NCBI GenBank assembly: GCA_964453525.1
Contig: CAYVOV010000001.1
Location: forward strand, 62,001 to 126,000
Direction of reading: 5' to 3'
Length of the DNA stretch: 64,000 nucleotides
DNA from: CAYVOV01 sp964453525
GTDB taxonomy: Bacteria; Chloroflexota; Dehalococcoidia; Dehalococcoidales; UBA2162
In this document: one piece after another, positions 54,567 to 63,903 of the stretch
How the letters are laid out: each line of letters begins with the position of its first letter
Position numbering within the stretch: the first letter of the stretch is position 1
Position numbers and translations under genes: made by a program
Notes under the pieces: model-generated
Databases searched by the model: none
Told to the model about the DNA's origin: nothing
Seen by the model: the letters and a program-made list of their open reading frames with translations, nothing else

Positions 54567-54838
54567 TTCGTAGCCCGGTTGGTATGCCCGAAAAACAATC
54601 ATACATAACCATACATATCATATTGGTACTCGGATTGCTTGAATAACTACTATTCATCCTTAACCGCTGCGGTAAATTTGTAAGGTGACCTTCTAACCGT
54701 GAGCCTGGATTCAAGTCCCGGCACAAATGCCGCTTTCTGCCTGACAATTTCTTGATTTACAGTCCTCTATTGTCTTTCTTTATTCTTTTTGCTAATCTTT
54801 TGCTAATTCAGTACGGTCAGAGCGGAAGGTTTGGTGAA

Positions 54839-55906
54839 ATGAAATTAATTGCTTTAAGTGAGTCAGCGGGTCTGATAGCTTTGGACGGTGTTCTCGGTGC
54901 CGAAAGCGAAGCGGGTCTGAAAGAAGTCAGCCAAGACGTCGTGCTGCGAGGAGTTAAAAACGTCATCCTGGATTTCCTTCCCGTTGACCACATGGACAGC
55001 GCTGGGGCCAGCGTCCTTGTTAAACAGGCGGTATCAGCCAGGCGGCATAAGGTAAGGCTATTTGCCTTCGGGCTTAACCGGCGTTACCGGGAAATATTTC
55101 ACCTTACCGGCCTGAGCGAAGGTATTAAAGTATTGAGCGAAACGGTAGATGAACCCGGCAGACTGACTGATGAGGAAATGCGTAAGATAAGAGAGACTGC
55201 TGCCGGAGAGGGCGGACAGGATGATAGCGGCTGGGCGCCCAATGTAGCGAGGCTCCGGGTCACGGAAAAACCGGAAGGGGCGATGAATAAAAATGTAGAC
55301 GGGCGCCGGGTAACCGGGCCGCTTCAAGGGTTCGGTCCGATGTGGCAAAAAACTTATCTGCTTCCGATAAACAAGTCGGGACTGCAGCCGCAGGATGTGA
55401 TAACGACGATGAAGCAGCACTTTCCCGAATTTCAACCATCTCAAAACAGGTTTTATCCATCAGGTAATGGTATTGCGGCCGGTGAGATAGTGCTCATTGA
55501 TTCGTCAACTCCCGGCGGCATAGTCTCCACCGGAGTCCTGGTGCTCTACGCCGACGACCTGAGTTTCACCTTGATGACTCCTCAGGGACACCCGGAATCA
55601 GGCTGGGTTACTTTCAGTGCCGGAAACCGTGGAGATGGTGTTGAGATGCAGATTCAGGGGCTTGCCCGTGCCTCTGACCCGTTTTATGAACTTGCCTTCA
55701 GGCTGGCCGGGTCGAAGTTCCAGGAAATTATCTGGAAACACGTTTTATCATCGCTGGCGTCATTTCTGGATGTGGAAGACAGGGTCCGGATGGAAAAAGA
55801 GTGCGCTGGGGCTGACCTGCAGTGGGCAAAGACCGGGAACCTGTGGTACAACGCACAAATCAGGTCGCTGCCTTACAATATTCCGCGTCTGTTCGGCAGA
55901 CGTTAA
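54839..55906 (+). CDS. STAS-domain protein with a DUF1990-like C-terminal region
   Basis: Residues 1-105 resemble a STAS (anti-sigma-factor-antagonist-like) domain, with VILDFLPVDHMDSAGASVL around the position where the phosphorylatable serine sits. Residues about 165-355 have TPQGHPESGWVTF and FRLAGSKFQEIIWKHVL, resembling DUF1990-type (START-like fold) proteins, but this is a tentative match. A frame from 54752 adds a hydrophobic leader without support; ATG 54839 is chosen. It precedes a FAD oxidoreductase gene by 27 bases, so the two may act together. The role is unknown. Confidence 0.62.
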   Translation: MKLIALSESAGLIALDGVLGAESEAGLKEVSQDVVLRGVKNVILDFLPVDHMDSAGASVLVKQAVSARRHKVRLFAFGLNRRYREIFHLTGLSEGIKVLSETVDEPGRLTDEEMRKIRETAAGEGGQDDSGWAPNVARLRVTEKPEGAMNKNVDGRRVTGPLQGFGPMWQKTYLLPINKSGLQPQDVITTMKQHFPEFQPSQNRFYPSGNGIAAGEIVLIDSSTPGGIVSTGVLVLYADDLSFTLMTPQGHPESGWVTFSAGNRGDGVEMQIQGLARASDPFYELAFRLAGSKFQEIIWKHVLSSLASFLDVEDRVRMEKECAGADLQWAKTGNLWYNAQIRSLPYNIPRLFGRR

Positions 55907-55933
55907 CAATCATGGTAAAAAAGCTGGTAATAG

Positions 55934-57394
55934 ATGCCTGATATAAAGACTGAACCTGCCATCGTGGTCGGCGCCGGACCGAACGGTCTGGCAGCGGCGA
56001 TTACTCTGGCACAGGCCGGTTTGCCGGTGACTGTCTATGAGAGGAACGAGGTAATCGGTGGTGCCTGCCGCTCCTCTGAATTAATTCAGCCAGGCTATGT
56101 TCACGATATCGGCTCGGCGGTCCACCCGCTGGCGGTTGCCTCGCCGTTTTTCCGGAAGCTGCCCCTTGAAGAAAACGGGCTTAAATGGATTGTCCCCGGG
56201 GCTGCCATGGCACACCCGTTTGACGATGGTACGGCAGTTCTTCTGAAGAGTTCGTTGTCTGAGACGGCATCAATGCTCGATAGAGCCGATGAAAAGGCCT
56301 ACCGGAAACTGATGGAGCTGCTGGTAACAAAGTGGGATGAGCTTGTTAATGAGGTGCTGCAATTACCGCGGTTTACAATCCGCCATCCTTTTTTGATGCT
56401 CAATTTCGGAAGGCGAGCTCTGCTTTCGGCTAAGGGCCTTGCCAGAAGGCAATTCAGTGGCGCCCGCGCCAGAGCGGTTATCGCCGGTCTCGGTGTCCAC
56501 TCGGTGATGGACCTGAATCGGAGAGGGAGCATCGCTGCCGGGCTCGTCCTGGGGGCGGCGGCACACGCTATCGGCTGGCCGATACCCGAGGGAGGTTCTC
56601 AGAATATAGTCGATGCTTTAGCCGGCTACCTCAGAGAGCTGGGTGGAAAAATAATAAGGGATACCGAAATAAAATCGCTTGAGCAGCTTTTGCCGTATCG
56701 ACTGGTAATGCTGGACGTTACCCCGCGGCAGTTCCTCGGTATGGCGGAACAGCACCTGCCGGATTCCTACAAGCGTAAGCTGAGGAATTATAAGTACGGT
56801 CCCGGCGTTTTCAAGGTCGACTGGATACTGGACGGGCCTGTCCCGTGGAAGGCGGAGGAATGCCGGGATGCGGGCACGGTGCACATCGGCGGCTCTCTGG
56901 ATGAAATAGTCGCTGCCGAAAGGGATGTCTGGCAGGGTGAGCACTCGGAAAAGCCGTTTGTTATTCTGACACAGCCCAGCCTCTTCGACTCGACACGTGT
57001 TGATGGCGAAGGGCATATTGCCTGGGCGTACTGCCATGTCCCTGCCGGCTCTTCTCTGTATATGACGGAGCGAATAGAGGCACAGGTGGAGCGCTTTGCT
57101 CCCGGCTTCAAGGAGAGGATAATCGCCCGGTGTGTTATGGACACATCCGAAATTGAGAAAGACAATCCCAACTGTATCAGCGGGGATATCACGGGGGGTG
57201 CTCAGAGTCTGAGGAGAACGGTCTTTCCTGAAGTATCATATGAAACGCCGATTAACAATGTATTCCTCTGCTCGGCTACAACTCCGCCCGGTCCCGGCGT
57301 CCACGGCATCTGCGGCTACCGCGCCGCCCACCTAGCCCTCAAAAAAATGGGAGCCAACCTGGGCTATGATAAAGATAGGCTACTGCTTTCGTGA
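55934..57394 (+). CDS. FAD-dependent oxidoreductase, phytoene-desaturase/PYROXD2-like
   Basis: This 486-residue protein has the FAD-binding start AIVVGAGPNGLAAAI (about 9), YERNEVIGGACRS, and a C-terminal SATTPPGPGVHGICGYRAA, typical of the CrtI/phytoene-desaturase-like group, whose members desaturate or isomerise hydrophobic substrates. No signal peptide is visible. It is co-oriented with the STAS-fusion gene and converges with the double cupin gene, the stops lying two bases apart. The substrate is unknown. Confidence 0.83.
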   Translation: MPDIKTEPAIVVGAGPNGLAAAITLAQAGLPVTVYERNEVIGGACRSSELIQPGYVHDIGSAVHPLAVASPFFRKLPLEENGLKWIVPGAAMAHPFDDGTAVLLKSSLSETASMLDRADEKAYRKLMELLVTKWDELVNEVLQLPRFTIRHPFLMLNFGRRALLSAKGLARRQFSGARARAVIAGLGVHSVMDLNRRGSIAAGLVLGAAAHAIGWPIPEGGSQNIVDALAGYLRELGGKIIRDTEIKSLEQLLPYRLVMLDVTPRQFLGMAEQHLPDSYKRKLRNYKYGPGVFKVDWILDGPVPWKAEECRDAGTVHIGGSLDEIVAAERDVWQGEHSEKPFVILTQPSLFDSTRVDGEGHIAWAYCHVPAGSSLYMTERIEAQVERFAPGFKERIIARCVMDTSEIEKDNPNCISGDITGGAQSLRRTVFPEVSYETPINNVFLCSATTPPGPGVHGICGYRAAHLALKKMGANLGYDKDRLLLS

Positions 57395-57396
57395 TA

Positions 57397-58401
57397 TCAC
57401 CCTCCCCTGTACTTCTTTATTCCCTCACCTATCGGATAGGACATCATGAAGAATATCTGTCTGGTGATGTTGCGGATTATCATCGGGCCCTGCTCAATAT
57501 CAGGGGGAATATAAGCCCCGAAGCTTTTATTTATAATGTGCTTTTCGCCGCCTATCCAGAGCTCGACCTCGGCACAGAGGTGGGTGATGTCATCATAGTT
57601 CATGGCGTTTATTACTATTGATGTGCCGTGAGGTTCGGCATGGGCGTCCATCAAAAGCTGGCCGGCTTTAGATGTCTCGCCCGGCAGCAGCCACATCGTC
57701 TCGCAGCCGAACTCGGCGCTAGGAATGACTTCTTCATTGACTATCGCCATCGGGTGTGTGTACCGGGGGTCAAGCTCGCGCATGTAAGGCTGCCGTTTTA
57801 CGTTCATCTGTGTACCGGGAAAGACGAAGTATTTTAAATTTTCCTGCGTGTCCTTTTTCGGCGCTCCGGGTACCGGCAGTTCTTTTTCCTTTTCTTCGTC
57901 AGTCTCTTTTTCCCTGACGTAAAAGCCCGGTCCGGAAGTCCAGTGGCAGACAGGCACGGTTGCAACCCTGCCGCCCGGACTCCGGGTGGGCATGTGCAGC
58001 ATCCCGGCCGGGACATAGCCAATCCAGCCATTGTCAAGCGGGATTTCTTCATCACCCATTATCATTCCCATGGCGCTGGTGTCCTCCGGGTGGTCGGGGT
58101 CGGTCCCCCACCAGGAGAGCAGTTCAGGAAAGTCGTGGGCGTGAGGGAACATCGGCCTGGGATTTGCCGTCCGCTTCAGCTGCTCCTCCATTGAAATCTG
58201 GTTCGGGTAGGAACGGGGCCATATCCAGGTGGACTCGCCGTAGAACGCCCCCGGGATAACTTCGTCGTCAATCCACAGGACATGCTCCATGCCGATTCTC
58301 AGCCCCTCAGCCGCTATTTTGTCTCTCTCTTCAGGAGTGGGACCGGGCAGCATGTGCCTTTTCTTGAGTTCGGTACAGATATACTTATCGTATTTCGCCA
58401 T
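57397..58401 (-). CDS. Double-domain cupin protein
   Basis: This 334-residue protein holds two cupin halves, each like the single-domain proteins here. The first has FPHAHDFPE (about 91) and GMLHMP (about 143). The second has DAHAEPHGT (about 257) but IEQGP where the late histidine normally sits, so its metal site may be incomplete. The N-terminus MAKYDKYI matches the family. The start at 58401 has GGAAAGGAAAG upstream; a frame starting at 58476 adds unsupported residues. It diverges from the PIG-L gene at 58753. Confidence 0.82.
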   Translation of the reverse strand: MAKYDKYICTELKKRHMLPGPTPEERDKIAAEGLRIGMEHVLWIDDEVIPGAFYGESTWIWPRSYPNQISMEEQLKRTANPRPMFPHAHDFPELLSWWGTDPDHPEDTSAMGMIMGDEEIPLDNGWIGYVPAGMLHMPTRSPGGRVATVPVCHWTSGPGFYVREKETDEEKEKELPVPGAPKKDTQENLKYFVFPGTQMNVKRQPYMRELDPRYTHPMAIVNEEVIPSAEFGCETMWLLPGETSKAGQLLMDAHAEPHGTSIVINAMNYDDITHLCAEVELWIGGEKHIINKSFGAYIPPDIEQGPMIIRNITRQIFFMMSYPIGEGIKKYRGG

Positions 58402-58752
58402 TTTCACTTTCCTTTCCTGTATAGTGGAGGTAATGAGACGTACCTGATTGTACTCCTTCATTCGGCACTCAATCAATATCCAGAATAACAGGTACTTCCT
58501 GGTTTATGTTAAATAAAGTACTCCTCATTTTTACTATATCTGTTCCCACTCGCCTCCCTTAAGGAAGCTAAAGAGGGGGGTTACCCCCTCTTTAGAAATC
58601 TACCTCTTAATCTACCTCTTAGGCGATTCAATGCTTTTTAATGCGATTATTTTCATATGAAAGGGGGAGAGGTAAAAAATACCAGACAAATACAGCCTCT
58701 ACCAGCCAATAATTGTATTGACTAAGGCGATACTGTAGAATATCCAAGTGTA
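58402..58752. repeat. Modular intergenic repeat (copy D) between divergent genes
   Basis: Perfect 12-base arms lie at 58568-58579 and 58584-58595 (CTAAAGAGGGGG), and the preceding CTTAAGGAAGCTAAAGAGG segment is shared with copy C. The rest shows no gene. The divergent promoters of the double cupin and PIG-L genes presumably lie here but were not identified. Confidence 0.6.
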
Positions 58753-59436
58753 ATGACCGAAGCGGCTCATATACTTGTAACAATCCCCCACCCCGATGAT
58801 GCCGAGACCCGTATGGCTGGCTCCGTAGCCCGCTGGGCGGGTGAGGGCAAGGATATCATTTACGTGGTGTGTACCAATGGTGATAAGGGTACCAACGACC
58901 CCGACTTGAAGCCTGAAGAGCTTGCCGGAATCCGGGAACAGGAACAACTGGCGGCGGCAAAGGTGCTCGGGGTGAGAGAAGTTATTTTCCTTCGCCATCC
59001 AGACCAGAGTCTGGAGGATACGCCTGAGTTCAGGAAGGAGCTTGTACGGTTGATAAGGACGTATAAGCCTCACACAGTGGTGACCGTTGATTATGGCCGA
59101 AACTACAACCACAGAGACCATCGAATAACGTCACAGGTCACAATAGATGCAGTGTTCCCCTCTGCTGGAACTATCGCCTATCCCGACTTGCTGGAGCAGG
59201 GATTGTACCCTCACCGGGTTAAAGAGTTGCTGTTCTGCGGTACGGAAAATCCCAATTACTATGTCGATATTACGGACACTATTGACGCCAAACTTGCCGC
59301 CCTGCGCTGCCATAAAAGCCAGGTGGGAGACAGACCTCAGTTCGAAGACATGCTGAAGCAGAGAGCCAGGATGACCGCCGAGGGGCAGGAATATGAGTTC
59401 GCCGAAGGTTTTCACAGGGTAGAGATACCCTGGTAA
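58753..59436 (+). CDS. PIG-L / LmbE-family deacetylase
   Basis: This 227-residue protein has IPHPDDAE (about 10) and NHRDHR (about 117) as zinc-binding and catalytic motifs. It is shorter than the relative at 36869. A weak upstream region leaves the exact start uncertain, but IPHPDDAE is close to the usual family position. It is next to the double cupin gene and followed by an enolase-superfamily gene. Confidence 0.84.
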   Translation: MTEAAHILVTIPHPDDAETRMAGSVARWAGEGKDIIYVVCTNGDKGTNDPDLKPEELAGIREQEQLAAAKVLGVREVIFLRHPDQSLEDTPEFRKELVRLIRTYKPHTVVTVDYGRNYNHRDHRITSQVTIDAVFPSAGTIAYPDLLEQGLYPHRVKELLFCGTENPNYYVDITDTIDAKLAALRCHKSQVGDRPQFEDMLKQRARMTAEGQEYEFAEGFHRVEIPW

Positions 59437-59572
59437 ATCTTCTCCTCATTCGATAAGATATCAGTGCCTGCTTTGAATTGCTTACCTAATGTGATGCTAT
59501 CGACTTGTGCATTTCTCCATCGTTGCAGTATAATTCACCAATCCTGAGAATGCCTGTCAGAATGAGGTAAAG

Positions 59573-60688
59573 ATGAAAATCACCGATGTAAAGACATATT
59601 TCATGGGAGTGGGAAGGCAGAGCTGGCTTTTTATAAAGATTGAGACTGATGAAGGTGTATACGGCTGGGGCGAAGGCAGTCTGGAGGGACAGGAAAAGGC
59701 GGTTGCCGCTGCAGTCCACGATATGAGTCACAGGATTATAGGTCAGGACCCCACCCTGATTGAGCGGCACTGGCAGGTCCTTTATAGGCATGGCTTCTGG
59801 CGTGGCGGCGTGGTATTGAATTCCGCCCTCAGTGCCATCGACCAGGCTCTCTGGGATATCACCGGTAAGATACACAGTGTACCCGTTTATAAATTGCTGG
59901 GGGGTGCCGTGAGGGATAAAATACGGGCGTATACGCATGCCTTTAATCCGGAGCAGGCAGAAAAGCTGGTTGCCCTGGGATATACCGGTATAAAGACCGG
60001 TGGCATGATTTTCGAAGGAGCCATTGACCCTGCGGAAGTACCTTCACGCCTGAAAGAGCACATCCGGTCTATGCGGCAGGCTGTGGGACCATCTGTTGAT
60101 ATAATGATTGATAATCATGGTCGCGCCTGGCCTTCACTGGCAATCAGGCAAATCCGGGCTGTGGAGGAGTTTGACCTCTTCTTCTTCGAAGAGCCTGTCC
60201 CACCCGATAACCTTGATGCCCTGGCTGAAGTGCGGCGTGTTACCTCGCAGATAGACCTGGCTACCGGGGAAAGGCTATTCAGCCGCTGGGACTACAAACA
60301 ACTTATAGAACGCCAGCTTGTGGATATTATTCAGCCCGATGTCTGCCACTGCGGGGGAATATCCGAGCTGAGACGGATTGCCGCTGCCGCCGAGACGTAC
60401 TACATCAGGGTTGCTCCCCACAATCCTAACGGACCCGTTGCCACTGCAGCCAGTATACAGCTCTCCGCCGCAATACCAAACTTCGTAATTCTGGAATATG
60501 CATTACCCGATGAAGAGTATTTAAAGGTGGTGAAGGAACCTATCGAGCGTTCAGGCAGTTATTTCTTGTTGCCGGATACACCGGGTCTCGGCATAGACCT
60601 GGATGAAGAGGTCATTAAAGCCTACCCTTACAAAGAGAGAGCCTACCGGGGGATGTTTTACGTGGACGGTGGTATTGCGGATGTATAA
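59573..60688 (+). CDS. Galactonate-dehydratase-like enolase-superfamily protein
   Basis: This 371-residue mandelate-racemase-family protein has metal ligands D180 (in DNHGRAW, with H182), E206 (EEP) and E234 (GER). QPDVCHCGGI (about 255) and a late histidine in APHNPNG (H283) match the D-galactonate dehydratase-like branch. Such enzymes dehydrate acid sugars to 2-keto-3-deoxy acids. It shares the first seven residues (MKITDVK) with the enolase-superfamily protein at 1443, but the active sites differ. It follows the PIG-L gene by 136 bases. Confidence 0.88.
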   Translation: MKITDVKTYFMGVGRQSWLFIKIETDEGVYGWGEGSLEGQEKAVAAAVHDMSHRIIGQDPTLIERHWQVLYRHGFWRGGVVLNSALSAIDQALWDITGKIHSVPVYKLLGGAVRDKIRAYTHAFNPEQAEKLVALGYTGIKTGGMIFEGAIDPAEVPSRLKEHIRSMRQAVGPSVDIMIDNHGRAWPSLAIRQIRAVEEFDLFFFEEPVPPDNLDALAEVRRVTSQIDLATGERLFSRWDYKQLIERQLVDIIQPDVCHCGGISELRRIAAAAETYYIRVAPHNPNGPVATAASIQLSAAIPNFVILEYALPDEEYLKVVKEPIERSGSYFLLPDTPGLGIDLDEEVIKAYPYKERAYRGMFYVDGGIADV

Positions 60689-60721
60689 TATCCGTACATG
60701 GCTACCTGCATTCGGATATTA
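60686..60721. terminator. Possible bidirectional hairpin between convergent genes
   Basis: Nine-base arms TAATATCCG (60686-60694) and CGGATATTA (60713-60721) lie between the convergent enolase-superfamily and SDR genes, the first arm beginning at the TAA stop. There is no T-run, so termination is only suggested. Confidence 0.4.
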
Positions 60722-60738
60722 ATACACGGTATGGCTGG

Positions 60739-61530
60739 CTACTCCGTACTCCTGATATTCAGCGGTGGTAACGGTAATCCTCCGCCGGCGCATATGGATT
60801 CAGCAGTGACATACGCCGAAAGCTCCGAAGCCAGGAACAGAGCGACTCCGGCAATATCCTCAGGAGTACCTATTCTCCGCATGGGAACATTGTTACCAAG
60901 ACGGGTGAAAAAAGCTTCTTCATCCGGTACGGACTTCAGCATCTCACTATAGAATTCCGACCGTATCGGTCCCGGCAGAATGGCATTAACGGTTATATTC
61001 AGGTGAGCCAGTTCCAGGGCAAGGTTGGTTGTCAGTCCAAGGACGCCGCCTTTGGCGGAATGGTAATGAATAATTGAAGCCGGTGGATGAGTAGCTCCCA
61101 TTGATGAGATATTTATTATCTTGCCGTACTTCTTTTCTTTCATATGATGTACCACTGCTTTGCAGCAGAAAAACTGGCTTTTCAGGTTAAGGTCTACAAT
61201 CTTATTCCAGTTCTCTTCGTCCACAGTCTCAATTGTCCCGCCTCCTCGTCCCTTTACTCCTCCTGCGTTATTGACCAGGATATCCACCCCGCCGAATTCG
61301 CTGACTGTTTTATTCACCATATCTTGTACCTGAAGATTGTCCGTGACATCGCACTTTATAAAAAGCCCTTTTCCTCCCTTTTCTATGATACCGTCAATTG
61401 TTTTCTGTCCCTCTTCCGAGATATCGGCAATGGCTACCGCGCAACCTTCATCGGCGAATTTCTGGGCGATACCTCTACCAATCCCTACGGCACCTCCGGT
61501 AACAATGGCAACCCTGTCTTTCAGTAACAC
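60739..61530 (-). CDS. Short-chain dehydrogenase/reductase (GTG start)
   Basis: This 263-residue SDR has GGAVGIGRG, NNAGGVKG, catalytic Ser in NISSMGA and Tyr-x3-Lys in YHSAKGG, and the motif LPGPIRSEF. The GTG at 61530 is preceded by GAGGAGAG five bases away, better than the ATG at 61554, which has no ribosome-binding site. The C-terminal GG-x-PLPPLN replaces the common VDGG. The substrate is unknown. Confidence 0.85.
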   Translation of the reverse strand: MLLKDRVAIVTGGAVGIGRGIAQKFADEGCAVAIADISEEGQKTIDGIIEKGGKGLFIKCDVTDNLQVQDMVNKTVSEFGGVDILVNNAGGVKGRGGGTIETVDEENWNKIVDLNLKSQFFCCKAVVHHMKEKKYGKIINISSMGATHPPASIIHYHSAKGGVLGLTTNLALELAHLNITVNAILPGPIRSEFYSEMLKSVPDEEAFFTRLGNNVPMRRIGTPEDIAGVALFLASELSAYVTAESICAGGGLPLPPLNIRSTE

Positions 61531-62003
61531 TGTTCTCTCCTCTCTGTTCGACATCGTATACAGATTATAGCGATATTTTGGTGTATAATTAGAACCCATT
61601 GCGGAACTCATTGTCAACGATTCTGCTCAATCCTAGTTGGAGACCCTTCGACAAGCTCAAGGTGAGCGGGAATGAATGCCGCTCATGGTGAGCAGCTAGC
61701 CTGTCCTGAGCGAAGCCGAAGGAAACCATAGCGGCGAGAGAAATATAGATATTTATTGTTGTCTGGAGAACCAAGATTAAGTAAGAGGTTGTCAACGTAA
61801 ATATTGACATTTTCATATCAACATAATAGTATCCACAGCAGTACCCGGCTATCCGTCGAACTATAGCTTCAAGGTATCCTTACCAGCTGGGAAAAGACGT
61901 GCTATGCTGGAACAGGAACAACCCAGGAGCTCTTACCATGTTTAAAGCCCGCAGCAGAAGTGCGGCACCGGTATCTCAAAGTAAGTAATAGAAAGGGGCG
62001 GAA
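61531..62003. other. Intergenic region with a short dispersed repeat
   Basis: It holds an inverted repeat family at about 61645-61725 (CCTTCGACAAGCTCAAGGTGAGC ... CTGAGCGAAGCCGAAGG), a form widely scattered in intergenic DNA of related genomes. No gene is recognised. Confidence 0.5.
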
Positions 62004-63818
62004 ATGGCTGGAGGATATATGGGTAAGCTCTTGTTCGTGAATCTTTCCACTGGTGAAATAAGGGAAGAGAGGCCGGAGGAAAATCTCTATCGGGACTTCA
62101 TCGGGGGTTACGGCATCGGTGCCAGGATTCTTTACAGTCGCCAGAAAGCCGGAGTGGACCCGCTGGGACCCGATAATATAGTTGGGCTGCTGACCGGCCC
62201 GCTGACCGGTACTCCGTCTACCTTTGCCGGAAGGTATACGGCGGTGGCGAAATCGCCGCTCACCGGCGGGTGGGGTGATGCCAATTCGGGAGGAAACTTC
62301 GGTCCTCACCTCAAGTTTGCCGGATATGACGGTGTTTTCTTCAGCGGGATTGCGGAAAGACCGGTCTATCTCTTCCTTGACAATGGTAAAGCCGAACTGA
62401 GAGATGCCGGTCATCTGTGGGGAAAAGACTGCTTTGTTACCGAGGACACGCTGCGAGATGAGCTGGGTGAAGGTGTGGAAAGCGCCTGTATCGGCCCAGC
62501 CGGAGAGAAGCTTGCCCTTCTTGCCTGCATCGTGACCAAAAGAGGGGCTGTTGCCGGGCGCTCCGGCCTGGGGGCTGTAATGGGTTCCAAAAAGCTCAAG
62601 GCTGTAGCAGCCAGAGGACAGCAGGAAGTCCCTGTGGCAGATGTCGAGAGGGTAAACCAGCTAAGAAAAGACCATATCACCGCAATGAAGAAACACCGCG
62701 GTGGAATGGAGACTCTGGAGGGATTTCATAAATATGGCACATCCCATGTAGCCGAAAATTTCGCCCATGCCGGTAACACACCGGTTAAAAACTGGGGCGG
62801 CATCGGTATAATCGACTTCCCTGATAGCTCCGGCCTCAGCGGCGATGCGGCAATAGCCAATATTGACAGGAGAACCGGCTGCTGGCATTGCCCGATAGGT
62901 TGTGAAGGCAGACTTAAGGAGGGAAAAGGCGAGTATAAATATCCGGCGGGTACTCGCCGCATTGAATATGAGACCCAGGCTGCCTTCGGAGCGATGTGTC
63001 TCAATAATAATACCGAATCAATCAATATGCTGAACCATCTCTGCAACTGCTACGGACTCGATACTATCTCCGGCGGCACCACCATCGCCTTCGCCATAGA
63101 GTGCTACGAGAACGGGCTCATTACCAAGGCGGATACCGATGGCATCGAGCTTACCTGGGGCAATCATCAGGCCATTGTTGCCATGACGGAAAAGATGGTA
63201 AAGAGAGAAGGGTTCGGTGATGTGCTCGCCGACGGCGTCAGGAAGGCTGCCGGGAGAATAGGAAAGGGAGCCGAAGAGTACGCCGTACATATCGGTGGCC
63301 AGGAGCTTGGCATGCACGACCCCAAGTTCCCGTCGTTCCCGGAAGCGACACCGGCGGCGCGCTACCAGATGGATGCAACACCGGGCCGCCATACTCAAAT
63401 GAGTTTCGGACCTGCCGCCTTTAACTTTCAGGTTACCAATTCCAGCGGGTGGTGCATGTTCAGCGACCTGGTGGGAGGAAATACAATCAATTACATCACC
63501 GCATTCTTGAGTGCCGTGACTGGCTGGGACCGTTCCGTGGATGAGATACTCAAGGCAGGCGAGAGAATTTATAATATGCGCCATCTGTTTAACCTGCGCG
63601 AAGGTATCAATCCCCTTGAGTACAAGGTACACCCCAGGATAATCGGTCGTCCTCCCCAGAAGGAAGGACCGCTGGCCGGTAACTCGCCTGATATCGAAGC
63701 TCAAATATACTGGGGCCTCGGCGCCCTCGACTGGAGCCGGGTAACCACCAGACCCAGCAATAAGAAACTGCTGGAACTGGGCCTGAACGATGTGGCGGAG
63801 GAACTCTGGCCGTCATAG
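62004..63818 (+). CDS. Aldehyde:ferredoxin oxidoreductase (tungsten-type)
   Basis: This 604-residue protein has the AOR N-terminal domain (GKLLFVNLSTGEI), the pterin-binding GRYTAVAKSPLTGGW (about 75), and cluster-binding CWHCPIGC (about 290) with a later NCYGLD cysteine. The length is typical. AOR oxidises aldehydes to acids, or the reverse, using ferredoxin in the cytoplasm of anaerobes. It may share ferredoxin with the reductase systems here. GAAAGGGG precedes ATG 62004. Confidence 0.9.
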   Translation: MAGGYMGKLLFVNLSTGEIREERPEENLYRDFIGGYGIGARILYSRQKAGVDPLGPDNIVGLLTGPLTGTPSTFAGRYTAVAKSPLTGGWGDANSGGNFGPHLKFAGYDGVFFSGIAERPVYLFLDNGKAELRDAGHLWGKDCFVTEDTLRDELGEGVESACIGPAGEKLALLACIVTKRGAVAGRSGLGAVMGSKKLKAVAARGQQEVPVADVERVNQLRKDHITAMKKHRGGMETLEGFHKYGTSHVAENFAHAGNTPVKNWGGIGIIDFPDSSGLSGDAAIANIDRRTGCWHCPIGCEGRLKEGKGEYKYPAGTRRIEYETQAAFGAMCLNNNTESINMLNHLCNCYGLDTISGGTTIAFAIECYENGLITKADTDGIELTWGNHQAIVAMTEKMVKREGFGDVLADGVRKAAGRIGKGAEEYAVHIGGQELGMHDPKFPSFPEATPAARYQMDATPGRHTQMSFGPAAFNFQVTNSSGWCMFSDLVGGNTINYITAFLSAVTGWDRSVDEILKAGERIYNMRHLFNLREGINPLEYKVHPRIIGRPPQKEGPLAGNSPDIEAQIYWGLGALDWSRVTTRPSNKKLLELGLNDVAEELWPS

Positions 63819-63903
63819 CTGATATAATCGAAGGGGCATCGGTTTACCGTTTAGCCAGGGGTTATGAATCCAGTAAGTAAAGCAATAGAATGAAAGGAAT
63901 GTT

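Noticed and set aside
54670..54732. tRNA-like tail (GATTCAAGTCCCGGCAC)
   Set aside because: The T-arm stem has a mismatch at the loop and no acceptor, D-arm or anticodon stem can be paired with it; it is not an intact tRNA.
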